From Rhodococcus sp. 14-2470-1b (lineage in GTDB: Bacteria; Actinomycetota; Actinomycetes; Mycobacteriales; Mycobacteriaceae): a DNA stretch of 64,000 nucleotides. A model generated the notes under the pieces. The model was not told the origin of the DNA. It did no database searches and was given only the letters and a program-made list of their open reading frames with translations. Positions 41,589 through 50,288 of the stretch are shown one piece after another (position 1 is the stretch's first letter; every line of letters starts with the position of its first letter). Made by a program: the position numbers and the translations under genes. The stretch spans positions 62,001 through 126,000 of the forward strand of contig NZ_NPFY01000028.1 of NCBI RefSeq assembly GCF_002259415.1, read 5' to 3'.

Positions 41589-42521
41589 TCAGTATCCCTG
41601 CGTCGAGTCGATGCGGGCGGCAAGCGTTTCACCTGCGACGAAGCGCGCGACGTTGGCTGCGACGTGGTCGGCGAATGCGGCGTGACGCAGCGTTGTCGGG
41701 TTGGAGTCGTGCGGAGTGACGATCGCGTTCGGCAACGTCCACAGGGGATGACCGTCGGGCAGCGGCTCGGGGTCGGTGACATCGAGGCCGGCGCCGCCGA
41801 TGGTGCGTGCGGTCAGAGCGTCGATCAGGGCGTCTGTGTCTACGAGTGAACCCCGTGCCACGTTGATCACCCACGAGTGTTTCTGCAGCCGGGCCAGTTC
41901 GTGTTCGCCGACGAGGTGACGGGTGGCCGGTGTGGCCGGCGCGGCGATCACGACATGGTCGGTGAGGGGCCACACATCGGCGAGAGCGGCGACGGGCACC
42001 GTGCGTACGGCACCAGGCACAGGTCGACCCGAACGGTTCACGGCTACGACATCCGCTCCCAGCGCGGTAAGCGGTGGGATCAACGCCCGGCCGATGCCGC
42101 CTGCTCCGAGGATCGTGACCGTCGACCCCCGGAGGGTACCGACTCTGCTCATGAACCGTTCCGGTTGCCACGAGCGGGCTTCGAGGTGTTCAGGGAGAGC
42201 GCGCACACCGGCGAGCAGCAGGGCTAGCGCGTGTTCGGCGACAGTCGCGGCGAAGGCGCCGGCGGCGGAGGTGAACAGGACGGAAGGATGGGCGGCGAGT
42301 ATTCCTGCGTCGAACCAGGCTTCGACGCCTGCAGACGGCAGTTGCACCCATTCGACGTTCGAGGGGAGCGTCGCAGGGAACCTCGACGGTCCCTCGGTCC
42401 ACACGAGTCCCGAGGCTCTGTCCAATGGAGCCACAACGGCTCCACCCCGCTCGATTGCGGAAACCGTGATTCGGTCCTCTTCGGGGCCGACGGCAACTGG
42501 AATCGAGCGGGGTGGAGTCAT
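41589..42521 (-). CDS. D-isomer-specific 2-hydroxyacid dehydrogenase family protein
   Basis: A 310-residue NAD(P)-dependent oxidoreductase. The nucleotide loop is GAGGIGRAL, the substrate arginine is in NVARGSLVD, and the acid/base histidine is in TPHDSNP. The catalytic glutamate is expected within DVTDPEPLPDGHP. The ATG at 42521 begins MTPPRSIPVAVGP, 11 nt after the ectC stop, implying cotranscription. The substrate is unknown; a glyoxylate/phosphoglycerate-type reductase is possible. It is not closely similar to the plus-strand dehydrogenase at 61031. Confidence 0.82.
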   Translation of the reverse strand: MTPPRSIPVAVGPEEDRITVSAIERGGAVVAPLDRASGLVWTEGPSRFPATLPSNVEWVQLPSAGVEAWFDAGILAAHPSVLFTSAAGAFAATVAEHALALLLAGVRALPEHLEARSWQPERFMSRVGTLRGSTVTILGAGGIGRALIPPLTALGADVVAVNRSGRPVPGAVRTVPVAALADVWPLTDHVVIAAPATPATRHLVGEHELARLQKHSWVINVARGSLVDTDALIDALTARTIGGAGLDVTDPEPLPDGHPLWTLPNAIVTPHDSNPTTLRHAAFADHVAANVARFVAGETLAARIDSTQGY

Positions 42522-42532
42522 GAAGAGCAAGC

Positions 42533-42931
42533 TTATGCGGGAACTTCCACGAGAGGGTAGACACCGTTCTCGTCGTGGGTTTCGTTTCCGACGACGGGCG
42601 GGTTGAACACGCACAGCATGCGCATCTGGGTGCGAGGCTCGACGGTGTGGCGCTCGTTGCCGTTGAGCAGGTACATCGACCCTGGACCGAGTTCGTACGT
42701 TTCGCCGGTCTCGCGATCGGTCAACGTGCCTTCCCCCTCGATCAACCAGACGGCTTCGATGTGGTTGGCGTAGTGGAAGTTGTTCACCGTGCCGGCCTGA
42801 ATGGTGGTCTCGTGGAACGAGAATCCGACCTTGTCGCCGCCCAGCACGATGCGCTTGCTACGCCAGTTGCCGTCCTCGCTCGAGATGTCGCGATCGGTTC
42901 CGGTGATTTCCTCGGTGGTACGTACGATCAT
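42533..42931 (-). CDS. ectC: L-Ectoine synthase
   Basis: A 132-residue cupin enzyme that cyclises N-gamma-acetyl-2,4-diaminobutyrate to ectoine. The protein is full length for the family and starts with the canonical [12 protein letters not shown]. The metal-binding cupin region includes [19 protein letters not shown], and the second motif is NGNERHTV. It lies 61 nt after ectB, with a hairpin in the gap. No ectD (ectoine hydroxylase) follows. Confidence 0.96.
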   Translation of the reverse strand: MIVRTTEEITGTDRDISSEDGNWRSKRIVLGGDKVGFSFHETTIQAGTVNNFHYANHIEAVWLIEGEGTLTDRETGETYELGPGSMYLLNGNERHTVEPRTQMRMLCVFNPPVVGNETHDENGVYPLVEVPA

Positions 42932-42968
42932 GTGTTGTCTCCCTTCAACGAATGTGCAACTCGACGAT

Positions 42969-42989
42969 GTGCAGGATTCGATCCTGCAC
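42969..42989 (-). other. Hairpin between ectB and ectC
   Basis: GTGCAGGAT and ATCCTGCAC form a 9-bp stem with a 3-nt loop in the 61-nt gap, with no T-run. It may tune ectB/ectC stoichiometry by pausing or protecting an mRNA end. Confidence 0.45.
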
Positions 42990-42992
42990 GGG

Positions 42993-44267
42993 TCAGGAGC
43001 ACACCTTGGCAGTTGCGCCTGCGATGATGTCCAAGCCGCGATCGAGTTCCTCGACGGTGGTGGTCAGCGGCGGAAGCAGCTTGACGACCTCGTCGGACGG
43101 ACCTGCGGTCTCGACGAGCAGTCCCTCGTCGTAGCAGAGGGCAGCGACCTTGCCTGCCTTCTCCGGCTCGTCGAAGACGAGCGCTTGGACCATGCCGCGA
43201 CCGCGGGTCGACACTCCGTCGTACTTGGCGCAGAGTTTGATGAAGTTGTCCTGGATGTGCTCGCCCTTGGCGAGAACTTCCTTCTCGAACTTGTCGTCGG
43301 ACCAGTAGGTGTCGATGGCCGTCTTCGAGGTGACGAACGACGGATTGAATCCGCGGAAGGTGCCGTTGTGCTCACCCGGTGCCCACACGTCGAGTTCCGG
43401 CTTGAAGAGGGTCAGCGCCATCGGCATTCCGTAGCCACCGATGGACTTGGACAGCGTGACGATGTCCGGAACGATGCCTGCTTCTTCGAAGGAGAAGAAC
43501 TGACCGGTGCGGCCGCAGCCCATCTGCACGTCGTCGACGATCAGTAGGATCTCGCGACGCGAGCACAGTTCAGCGAGAGCGCGCAGCCATTCCGGACGTG
43601 CGACGTTGATGCCGCCTTCACCCTGGATGGTCTCGACGATGACGGCTGCCGGACGGTTGAATCCGCTACCGGAGTCGTCGAGCACGCGCTCGAACCACTG
43701 GAAGTCCTCGGTGACGCCGCCGAAGTAGTTGTCGTACGGCATCGGGGTGGTGTGCACCAGCGGAATTCCGGCGCCAGCTCGCTTCATCGAGTTGCCGGTG
43801 ACCGACAACGCGCCGAGTGTCATGCCGTGGAAAGCGTTGGTGAAGTTGATGATCGACTCACGGCCGGTCACTTTACGGGCGAGCTTCAGAGCTGCCTCGA
43901 CGGTGTTGGCGCCTGTGGGTCCGGGGAACTGAACCTTGTAGTCGAGTCCGCGCGGGTCGAGGATGTTCTTCTTGAACGACTCCAAGAACTCACGCTTCGC
44001 GACGGTGGACATGTCCAGACCGTGCGTGATGCCGTCGCTCTGGATGTATTCGACGAGGGCGTCCTTGAGGATCTGGTTGTTGTGGCCGTAGTTCAGTGCG
44101 CCGGCGCCACCGAAGAAGTCGAGGTACTCACGGCCGTTCTCGTCCACGAGGGTCGAGTTCTTCGCGGTCTTGAACACAGCGGGCCACTGACGGCTGTAGC
44201 TACGGACGGCGGACTCGACGGTCTCGAAGACGTCGAGCTTCTCTGTGGCAACGGTCTTTTCGGTCAT
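42993..44267 (-). CDS. ectB: L-2,4-Diaminobutyrate:2-oxoglutarate transaminase (from internal start)
   Basis: A 424-residue class III PLP aminotransferase that makes 2,4-diaminobutyrate from aspartate semialdehyde and glutamate, the first step of ectoine synthesis. The PLP lysine is Lys274 (TLSKSIGG), with the [13 protein letters not shown] motif before it. The ATG at 44267 has AAAGGAAC about 10 nt upstream and gives a standard N-terminus. There is no stop codon between it and the preceding ectA frame, so EctB may also be made as the C-terminal part of a longer protein. Confidence 0.93.
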   Translation of the reverse strand: MTEKTVATEKLDVFETVESAVRSYSRQWPAVFKTAKNSTLVDENGREYLDFFGGAGALNYGHNNQILKDALVEYIQSDGITHGLDMSTVAKREFLESFKKNILDPRGLDYKVQFPGPTGANTVEAALKLARKVTGRESIINFTNAFHGMTLGALSVTGNSMKRAGAGIPLVHTTPMPYDNYFGGVTEDFQWFERVLDDSGSGFNRPAAVIVETIQGEGGINVARPEWLRALAELCSRREILLIVDDVQMGCGRTGQFFSFEEAGIVPDIVTLSKSIGGYGMPMALTLFKPELDVWAPGEHNGTFRGFNPSFVTSKTAIDTYWSDDKFEKEVLAKGEHIQDNFIKLCAKYDGVSTRGRGMVQALVFDEPEKAGKVAALCYDEGLLVETAGPSDEVVKLLPPLTTTVEELDRGLDIIAGATAKVCS

Positions 44268-44816
44268 GTTCTGCTTGTTCCTTTCGTTTGTGCGCACGGC
44301 GGCAGGGCCTACGGTGTAGAGCTCCTCGGCCTCGTGGCTATCAGGGAAATCATTGGGCGCGAACAGATCTGATTTTCTAATCTCGGTTCCTCGTGTTCGA
44401 GCGAGGGCCGTGAACAGCGCGATCGATGCCTCGTTGTCGGGGCTGATCGTCGTTTCCAAGTGTGTGATGCCCTGGAGGGTCAGGCGATCGAGGAGTTCGT
44501 TCAACATACGACCGGCGAGGCCTTTGCCTCGTTGATCGGCATCGACCGCAACCTGCCACACGAAAAACGTTGTGGGGGAGTCCTGCCGGATGTAGCCGGT
44601 GACGAAACCAACTGCTCTGCCGTCGACGTCCGACACCACGGACGTTGCAGCAAAATCTCTGCACCACAGGATGTACGAGTAACTCGAGTTGAGATCGAGC
44701 ACCCTCGAATCTCTTGCGATCTCCCAGAGCCGGACTCCGTCGGAAATCTTTGGACTACGAAACTTCACTGCGTCCGGCGCAGTGATTGAGGTCGCTCTCA
44801 GCTGTGCGGGCTTCAT
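42993..44816 (-). CDS. ectA: Continuous EctA-EctB reading frame (diaminobutyrate acetyltransferase fused to transaminase)
   Basis: One open frame of 607 residues from the ATG at 44816 (or 620 from 44855). Residues 1 to about 170 are EctA, a GNAT acetyltransferase acetylating 2,4-diaminobutyrate at the gamma amino group. Visible are WEIARDS and the acetyl-CoA loop [14 protein letters not shown] at about 91-104. EctA proteins normally stop near the AEELYTVGP position. Here about 12 further codons ([12 protein letters not shown]), which include the ectB ribosome-binding site, lead straight into EctB. I see no stop codon. It could be a true fusion, a readthrough form alongside separate EctB, or a lost stop from a sequencing error. 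Confidence 0.75.
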   Translation of the reverse strand: MKPAQLRATSITAPDAVKFRSPKISDGVRLWEIARDSRVLDLNSSYSYILWCRDFAATSVVSDVDGRAVGFVTGYIRQDSPTTFFVWQVAVDADQRGKGLAGRMLNELLDRLTLQGITHLETTISPDNEASIALFTALARTRGTEIRKSDLFAPNDFPDSHEAEELYTVGPAAVRTNERNKQNMTEKTVATEKLDVFETVESAVRSYSRQWPAVFKTAKNSTLVDENGREYLDFFGGAGALNYGHNNQILKDALVEYIQSDGITHGLDMSTVAKREFLESFKKNILDPRGLDYKVQFPGPTGANTVEAALKLARKVTGRESIINFTNAFHGMTLGALSVTGNSMKRAGAGIPLVHTTPMPYDNYFGGVTEDFQWFERVLDDSGSGFNRPAAVIVETIQGEGGINVARPEWLRALAELCSRREILLIVDDVQMGCGRTGQFFSFEEAGIVPDIVTLSKSIGGYGMPMALTLFKPELDVWAPGEHNGTFRGFNPSFVTSKTAIDTYWSDDKFEKEVLAKGEHIQDNFIKLCAKYDGVSTRGRGMVQALVFDEPEKAGKVAALCYDEGLLVETAGPSDEVVKLLPPLTTTVEELDRGLDIIAGATAKVCS

Positions 44817-44911
44817 AGGAAATACAAACGTAACAAGGTGGCCATGGCTTTTCATGTACCCCGGGAAATTGGCCCTCTAAACCACCCTGCTTCCCCTGGT
44901 TAGAGGGTGAA

Positions 44912-44927
44912 TGTGACGCTGGTCACA
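44912..44927. promoter_or_regulatory. CRP/GlxR-type site upstream of ectAB
   Basis: TGTGA-CGCTGG-TCACA is a perfect match to the TGTGA-N6-TCACA consensus of CRP/GlxR regulators. It lies 96 nt upstream of the ectA start at 44816 (57 nt if 44855 is used) and 87 nt beyond the recQ stop. Confidence 0.6.
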
Positions 44928-45013
44928 AATGTGTGGTTCAGGACGAGGGCGAACGGTTCGGGGCTCGTTTGCTCGCCGGAGATCCACAGTCTGGACTTAC
45001 TGTCACCGGGTGT

Positions 45014-47119
45014 CTACTTGGGGGTGGCGAGAGCGAACGGGAGCACGGCGTCCGCTCCCGCCTTCCGCAGAGCGTCAGCAGCGCACGTGAACGTCCATCC
45101 GGTGTCGGTCACGAGGTCGACCAGCAGAATCGGACCGTCGACCTGACCGAGGTCCGGGATGTCCCAGGAGTCCACGAGCCCCGCGACCCGGAAAGCGGAG
45201 TTGGCGGCCGTCACCGCCGGATGACCCGGACGTGGACCCAGAACACCCAGGTCGGTGAGCCGGCCGATCCGCGCGAGCTCGCCCGCTACGGACCGCACCA
45301 GAACCGGATGAGATACGGATTCGAGGGCCAGGACGGCCGTGGGGCGGACCTTCCAATCCCACGATGCGAGGACCTTGATGCATCCGTCGATCAACGACGA
45401 CGGCGCTGCTTCGTCCGGGCCGTCGAGGGCCGAACGCAGGCGCTTTCCCCAGACGAGATCCGTCAGTCTTCCCAGGACGCGGCCAGGCTCGTGCCCGTCG
45501 GTGATCTTTCCCGACAGTGAGACGCCGAGCTTCTTCATTCCGCTCGGCCACTGTTTGCGTGGGGGAAGGTCGATTCCCGGGCGGTCCAATCTGCTGCGAG
45601 TCTGATCGACGGCGTCCTGATCGACCTGTGCAGAGTAAGACTGACCTGTGCAATTGTCGCATCGGCCACAGTGCGACGGTGTGTCCGTAAGGTCCGGGTC
45701 GTCGAGTTGGCGCCGGAGGAAATCCATGCGGCAGCCATCGGTGCGTTGGTAGTCGACCATGGCCTGTTGTTCGGAGTCTCGTGCTTGCTCGAGCCGCTCG
45801 TAGCGCTCGGCGTCGTACGTCCACGGCTCGCCGGTCGCGATCCACCCTCCACGCACACGCTGTACCGCGCCGTCCACGTCGAGGACTTTGAGGACCATCT
45901 CCAACCGACTGCGGTTCAAGTCGACCAGGGGTTCGAGAGCCGGCGTCGACTGAGGTTTCACCGGATCGAGAGTCTCGATGACCTGTCTGACGACGTGTTC
46001 GCGCGGAAACGCAACCGAGGCGAAGTAGCTCCATATCTGCTTGTCCTCGTGACCCGGAAGCAGGATCACCTCGGCGCGATCGGTGCCGCGGCCTGCACGC
46101 CCGACCTGCTGGTAGTACGAGATCGGCGAAGAGGGGGCTCCCATGTGGACGACGAAACCGAGGTCCGGTTTGTCGAAGCCCATCCCGAGCGCTGAGGTCG
46201 CGACAAGTGCCTTGACGTCGTTGTTCAGTAGGTCGGTCTCGAGTGACTCTCGTTCCGTGGTGTCGGTCTGGCCGGTATACGCGGCGACGGCCAGGCCTTG
46301 ATCGGACAGCAGCGCGGCCAGGTCCTTGGCTGCGGAGACCGTCAGGGTGTAGATGATCCCGGAACCGGGCAGTTGCGCCAGATGCGACGCGAGCCACGCC
46401 GCTCGCTCGGTCGAGTTCTCGATCTTCACGACCGACAGATGCAGTGACTCCCGTTCGAGACCTCCGCGCAGCACGAGGGTGTCCCCGCCGCCGACCCCCA
46501 ACTGTGCGGCGACGTCCGACACCACTCTGTCGTTGGCGGTCGCGGTGGTTGCCAGAACCGGAATTCCTTCTCTCAGTTCGGAGATCAATGTCCTGATGCG
46601 GCGATAGTCCGGCCGGAAATCATGGCCCCAGTCCGATACGCAATGAGCCTCGTCGACGACCACCAGGCCGGCGTCCCCGGCCAGCGAGGGCAGGACCTGA
46701 TCGCGGAAGTCCGGGTTGTTCAGGCGCTCCGGGCTGACGAGCAGGACGTCCAGTCTGCCCGCCGCGACGTCGGTGTGGATGTCCTCCCATTCGGTCATGT
46801 TTCCGGAGTTGATGGTCGCGGCCTTCACTCCCGCACGCTCCGCCGACGCGACCTGGTTGCGCATCAGTGCCAACAACGGAGAGACGATGACCGTCGGGCC
46901 CAGGCCTTGTTCACGAAGCAACTTCGCTGCGATGAAGTACACCGCCGACTTTCCCCACCCGGTTCGCTGGACCACCAGTGCCCTGCGTCGACCGACGACG
47001 AGTGCCTCGATGGCGACCCATTGATCCTCGCGCAGGCTCGCACCGTCCCCCGCGAGCTCGCGGAGCAGGCGCTCGGCGTCGGCGCGCAGGTCTGTCGGCG
47101 TGTGCGATGCGGTCGTCAT
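45014..47119 (-). CDS. recQ: RecQ-family ATP-dependent DNA helicase with phosphoribosyltransferase-like tail
   Basis: A 701-residue superfamily 2 helicase. Walker A is TGWGKS (residues 53-58) and DEAH is at 156-159. The second RecA-like domain ends in YYQQVGRAGRG, and a RecQ-type zinc element has CGRCDNC. After about residue 480 the protein diverges from classical RecQ and ends with GPILLVDLVTDTGWTF (about 662-677), resembling the PRPP-binding loop of phosphoribosyltransferases, a form seen in actinobacteria. No HRDC domain is recognised. The ATG at 47119 is chosen; upstream frame lies in the divergent crcB gene. Confidence 0.88.
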   Translation of the reverse strand: MTTASHTPTDLRADAERLLRELAGDGASLREDQWVAIEALVVGRRRALVVQRTGWGKSAVYFIAAKLLREQGLGPTVIVSPLLALMRNQVASAERAGVKAATINSGNMTEWEDIHTDVAAGRLDVLLVSPERLNNPDFRDQVLPSLAGDAGLVVVDEAHCVSDWGHDFRPDYRRIRTLISELREGIPVLATTATANDRVVSDVAAQLGVGGGDTLVLRGGLERESLHLSVVKIENSTERAAWLASHLAQLPGSGIIYTLTVSAAKDLAALLSDQGLAVAAYTGQTDTTERESLETDLLNNDVKALVATSALGMGFDKPDLGFVVHMGAPSSPISYYQQVGRAGRGTDRAEVILLPGHEDKQIWSYFASVAFPREHVVRQVIETLDPVKPQSTPALEPLVDLNRSRLEMVLKVLDVDGAVQRVRGGWIATGEPWTYDAERYERLEQARDSEQQAMVDYQRTDGCRMDFLRRQLDDPDLTDTPSHCGRCDNCTGQSYSAQVDQDAVDQTRSRLDRPGIDLPPRKQWPSGMKKLGVSLSGKITDGHEPGRVLGRLTDLVWGKRLRSALDGPDEAAPSSLIDGCIKVLASWDWKVRPTAVLALESVSHPVLVRSVAGELARIGRLTDLGVLGPRPGHPAVTAANSAFRVAGLVDSWDIPDLGQVDGPILLVDLVTDTGWTFTCAADALRKAGADAVLPFALATPK

Positions 47120-47204
47120 GGCACCATCGTGCCGCACCGGTGTGACAAGGATCGACCGGGCGAGGGCCGATACTCTTCTGCAGAAGGTGGTACGAGGAGG
47201 CGAC

Positions 47205-47687
47205 ATGGGCGACGGCGGAGGCCGCGATTGCAGCGGTGATCCTGAAAAGCGCGAAGCGACGTCGACGCGGCCGCTGCACTCGAGCATGTCGGCGCTCGCG
47301 CTGGTTTTCGGCGGTGGCGTCGTGGGAACGCTCGCCCGGGTCGGTGTGGAGGAGGCGTTGCCGCACCGTAGTCCCGAGTGGCCGGTGGCAACCTTCGTGA
47401 TCAACATCGTCGGAGCGTTCGTCCTCGGCCTCGTGCTGGAGAACTTGGCGAGGCGTGGACCGGATACCGGTGTGCGCCAACGACTACGTCTGCTCGCGGG
47501 AACGGGGTTCTGCGGGGCGTTCACCACATACAGCACGTTTGCCTTGGAAGCGGTGCTGCTGACCCGTGACGGACACTGGACCACCGCCGTGGCCTACGGG
47601 ATCTCGACCGTGGCACTCGGTGGCGCAGCCGCCTGGGCAGGCATCGTCGTCGGAGCAGCCGCTCATCGCCGAGGAAACCTCCGGTGA
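47205..47687 (+). CDS. crcB: Fluoride ion channel CrcB/FluC, subunit 1
   Basis: A 160-residue four-helix membrane protein of the dimeric fluoride exporter. The conserved GTGFCGAFTTYSTF motif lines the pore. GAGGAGG precedes the ATG at 47205. A polar N-terminal extension of about 28 residues is present. It overlaps the second crcB gene by 4 nt; the pair probably forms a heterodimer. I found no convincing fluoride riboswitch upstream. Confidence 0.9.
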   Translation: MGDGGGRDCSGDPEKREATSTRPLHSSMSALALVFGGGVVGTLARVGVEEALPHRSPEWPVATFVINIVGAFVLGLVLENLARRGPDTGVRQRLRLLAGTGFCGAFTTYSTFALEAVLLTRDGHWTTAVAYGISTVALGGAAAWAGIVVGAAAHRRGNLR

Positions 47688-48055
47688 TCGTCGTGCTCGT
47701 AGCGCTCGCGGGCGCGTTCGGTGCCGTCGCGCGGTTCGTCGTCGATTCCTGGTTCGGTGACCGATTTCCACGATCGGGGTTTCCGTGGGCGATCGCCGCC
47801 ATCAACGTCTCGGGTTCTCTCGTGCTCGGATTTCTGGCGGGGCTCGTTGTGCTGCAGGATGGTTCGACGGACCTTCAAGCCGTGATCGGAACCGGATTCT
47901 GCGGCGGGTACACCACCTTCAGCACCGCGAGCGTCGACACCGTCCGGCTCGTTCGATCCGGGAAGCATGCGAAGGCCCTCGGCTACGCCGTCGGCACGCT
48001 CGTGCTGTCGGTTGCGTCGTGTGCCGCGGGATTCGGGCTCGCCGGGCTTGCTTGA
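47684..48055 (+). CDS. crcB: Fluoride ion channel CrcB/FluC, subunit 2
   Basis: A 123-residue partner of the preceding subunit, with four membrane helices and the motif GTGFCGGYTTFSTAS. GTG start, translationally coupled. It ends 15 nt from the convergent ribokinase gene. Confidence 0.9.
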   Translation: MIVVLVALAGAFGAVARFVVDSWFGDRFPRSGFPWAIAAINVSGSLVLGFLAGLVVLQDGSTDLQAVIGTGFCGGYTTFSTASVDTVRLVRSGKHAKALGYAVGTLVLSVASCAAGFGLAGLA

Positions 48056-48070
48056 CGGCCCGGAGTCCGC

Positions 48071-48931
48071 TCATTCCTGCCCGACGCCCCGAATGTCCGC
48101 GCGTGTTCCCGACGAGGAACCGGCTCCCCGTCGCGTTGCGGCGAAAGCGCCTGCGGCACAAGCCCACCGGATTGCTTCGTCGGGTCCGGCGAACCACTCG
48201 GCGGCGAGCGCCCCGGTGAACGCGTCGCCCGCTCCTGTGGTGTCGATCGCGTCGACCGTAGGCGAGCGGAAATCCGATGCCGAATCAGGGCCGCGGTAGT
48301 GCGCACCTCGCGCACCCAGCGTGGTTACGATGTGCGGCACTCGGGAGACGACGTCGGGCAACTCCCGTGCCTCGGCTTCGTTGACGACGAGGACGTCGAC
48401 GGCCTCGACAAGCGCGTCCGGAAGAGCCTGTACAGGAGAGGGATTGAGTACGACGAGGGTGTCGTTGCCGTGCGCGTGTGTGGCGCCCTCGACGACGGTC
48501 TCCAGCGGGATCTCGAGTTGGCACATGAGGACGTCGGCCCCCGCGATGGCGTCACGCTCGGCGTCGGACAGGGCGCGCACTGACGAGTTTGCGCCCGCGA
48601 CGACGACGATCGTGTTCTCGCCCTCGCTGTCCACGGATATCGAGGCGACGCCGCTCGGTCCGTCGACGCGGCGAACCAGGGATGTGTCGACGCCGGCCTC
48701 GGTCAGAGTGTCGATCAGATCCTGGCCGAACGCGTCGGAGCCGACGGCCCCGAGGAAGGTCGTGTCGGCGCCCGAGCGTGCGGCCGCCAGCGCCTGATTT
48801 GCGCCCTTGCCTCCCTGTGAGGCTGCGAAGGTGGTGCCGAGAAGGGTCTCGCCCGGCTGCGGCAGTCGCGGCGTGAACGTCGTGAGGTCCATGTTGATGC
48901 TGCCGAGGACGGCAACACGGGTCGTTGGCAT
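48071..48931 (-). CDS. rbsK: Ribokinase (PfkB family)
   Basis: A 286-residue sugar kinase, phosphorylating ribose or a similar sugar. The N-terminal GSINMDL and GGKGANQALAAAR motifs (about residues 9-55) and the C-terminal DTTGAGDAFTG with the catalytic Asp are all present. The ATG at 48931 gives MPTTRVAVLGSINMDL. It is divergent from the aminotransferase gene at 49023, and a 24-bp dyad lies between them. No ribose transporter is nearby. Confidence 0.88.
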   Translation of the reverse strand: MPTTRVAVLGSINMDLTTFTPRLPQPGETLLGTTFAASQGGKGANQALAAARSGADTTFLGAVGSDAFGQDLIDTLTEAGVDTSLVRRVDGPSGVASISVDSEGENTIVVVAGANSSVRALSDAERDAIAGADVLMCQLEIPLETVVEGATHAHGNDTLVVLNPSPVQALPDALVEAVDVLVVNEAEARELPDVVSRVPHIVTTLGARGAHYRGPDSASDFRSPTVDAIDTTGAGDAFTGALAAEWFAGPDEAIRWACAAGAFAATRRGAGSSSGTRADIRGVGQE

Positions 48932-48976
48932 GAGCCGACGATATCCATGTCGTCGAGAGCCCGGCGAAGCGATTGG

Positions 48977-49000
48977 TTGCAGATTGTTGACAATCTGCAA
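48977..49000. promoter_or_regulatory. GntR/FCD-type operator 1, 24-bp perfect dyad
   Basis: TTGCAGATTGT and ACAATCTGCAA flank TG. The centre TTGT-TG-ACAA matches GntR/FCD half-site architecture. It lies 22 nt before the first catabolic operon and 45 nt before ribokinase. The centre recurs at 55495-55508 (GATTGT-CA-ACAATC) and 59535-59546. Confidence 0.7.
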
Positions 49001-49022
49001 ATCCTGAACCACGATAGCTCGC

Positions 49023-50288
49023 ATGACAGCTCCAGCTCGCACTCACCTCAGCCCCGCACTCAAGCAGGCCACACCGGTTGTCGTCGACTACGCGTCGGGC
49101 AGCTGGATCTACGGAACCGACGGAAACAAGTACCTGGATTTCACCACCGGAATCGGCGTCACCAGCACCGGACACTGCCACCCGAAGGTCGTCGAGGCCG
49201 CGCGCGAACAGGTCGGCAAGATCATTCACGCGCAGTACACGACCGTCATGCACAAGCCGCTCCTGGAACTGACCGAGAAACTGGGTGACGTACTCCCCGC
49301 CGGACTGAACAGCGTCTTCTACGCCAACTCCGGCTCCGAAGCCGTCGAGGCATCGATCCGCCTCGCCCGGATGGCCACCGGGCGTCCCAACATCATCGCG
49401 TTCCACGGAGGATTCCACGGCCGCACGGTCGCGGCGGCGTCGCTGACGACGGCGGGCACGAAATTCCGCTCGGGCTTCTCGCCCATCATGGGAGGCGTTC
49501 ACATCGCCCCGTTCCCCTACGCATTCCGCTACGGCTGGGACACCGAGACGTCCGTGGCGTTCGCTCTGAAAGAGCTCGACTACCTTCTGGCGACCGTGTC
49601 CAGCCCCGCGGACACTGCTGCATTCATCATCGAACCTGTGCTCGGCGACGGTGGCTATCTGCCGACACCGCCCGCGTTCCTCGAAGGACTGCGCGAGCGC
49701 GCGGATCGACACGACATCGTCCTCATCTTCGACGAAGTTCAGGCGGGTGTCGGACGCACCGGCAAGTTCTGGGGCCACGAGCACTCCGCTGCGCGCCCCG
49801 ATATCGTCATCACCGCGAAGGGACTCGCTTCGGGATTCCCGATCTCGGCAATCGCTGCGTCCGAAGAACTCATGTCCAAGGCATGGCCGGGTTCGCAGGG
49901 AGGAACTTACGGCGGCAACGCCGTTGCCGCCGCCGCCGCCGTGGCCACACTCGACGTCGTGCGCGACGAGGGCCTCGTCGACAACGCTGCCGAACAGGGT
50001 GCGGTACTTCTCGAGGGACTGAACGACCTGAAGGGGCAGTATTCGGCCATCGGTGATGCTCGCGGCCTCGGTCTGATGCAAGCACTCGAATTCGTCGACG
50101 AGAACGGAGAACCCGACGCCGCGGCTGCGACGCGCGTGCAGCAGACGGCCATCTCCGAAGGTCTGCTGCTGCTCACCTGTGGCGGGTTCGGAAATGTCGT
50201 TCGGATCATTCCCGCGCTCGTGGTCACCGACGACGAGGTCGCCGAAGGGCTCGACGCAATCGCCAGAACCCTGAAGCGAGCACTGTGA
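49023..50288 (+). CDS. Class III aminotransferase (4-aminobutyrate/diaminobutyrate type)
   Basis: A 421-residue PLP enzyme. Cofactor residues include Lys266 (ITAKGLASGFP), the preceding IFDEVQAGVGRTG and the early NSGSEAVEAS. The family removes terminal amino groups from gamma-aminobutyrate, ornithine or diaminobutyrate. In the ectoine-breakdown interpretation it would convert 2,4-diaminobutyrate to aspartate semialdehyde (the DoeD role). It overlaps the next gene by 4 nt and begins the first catabolic operon after the 24-bp dyad. A GABA transaminase partnered with the nearby semialdehyde dehydrogenase is the main alternative. Confidence 0.85.
   Translation: MTAPARTHLSPALKQATPVVVDYASGSWIYGTDGNKYLDFTTGIGVTSTGHCHPKVVEAAREQVGKIIHAQYTTVMHKPLLELTEKLGDVLPAGLNSVFYANSGSEAVEASIRLARMATGRPNIIAFHGGFHGRTVAAASLTTAGTKFRSGFSPIMGGVHIAPFPYAFRYGWDTETSVAFALKELDYLLATVSSPADTAAFIIEPVLGDGGYLPTPPAFLEGLRERADRHDIVLIFDEVQAGVGRTGKFWGHEHSAARPDIVITAKGLASGFPISAIAASEELMSKAWPGSQGGTYGGNAVAAAAAVATLDVVRDEGLVDNAAEQGAVLLEGLNDLKGQYSAIGDARGLGLMQALEFVDENGEPDAAAATRVQQTAISEGLLLLTCGGFGNVVRIIPALVVTDDEVAEGLDAIARTLKRAL

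Noticed and set aside
42000..45000. Ectoine hydroxylase (ectD) or aspartokinase (ask_ect) in the ectoine operon
   Set aside because: Neither is present; the genes after ectC are a 2-hydroxyacid dehydrogenase and a sirtuin.
47100..47204. Fluoride riboswitch before the crcB pair
   Set aside because: I could not find the conserved crcB-motif blocks, and there are few bases between the divergent recQ start and the crcB start.
47120..47584. N-terminal extension of RecQ by 155 residues
   Set aside because: It lies antisense to the well-supported crcB gene and has no helicase similarity; ATG 47119 gives a normal N-terminus.
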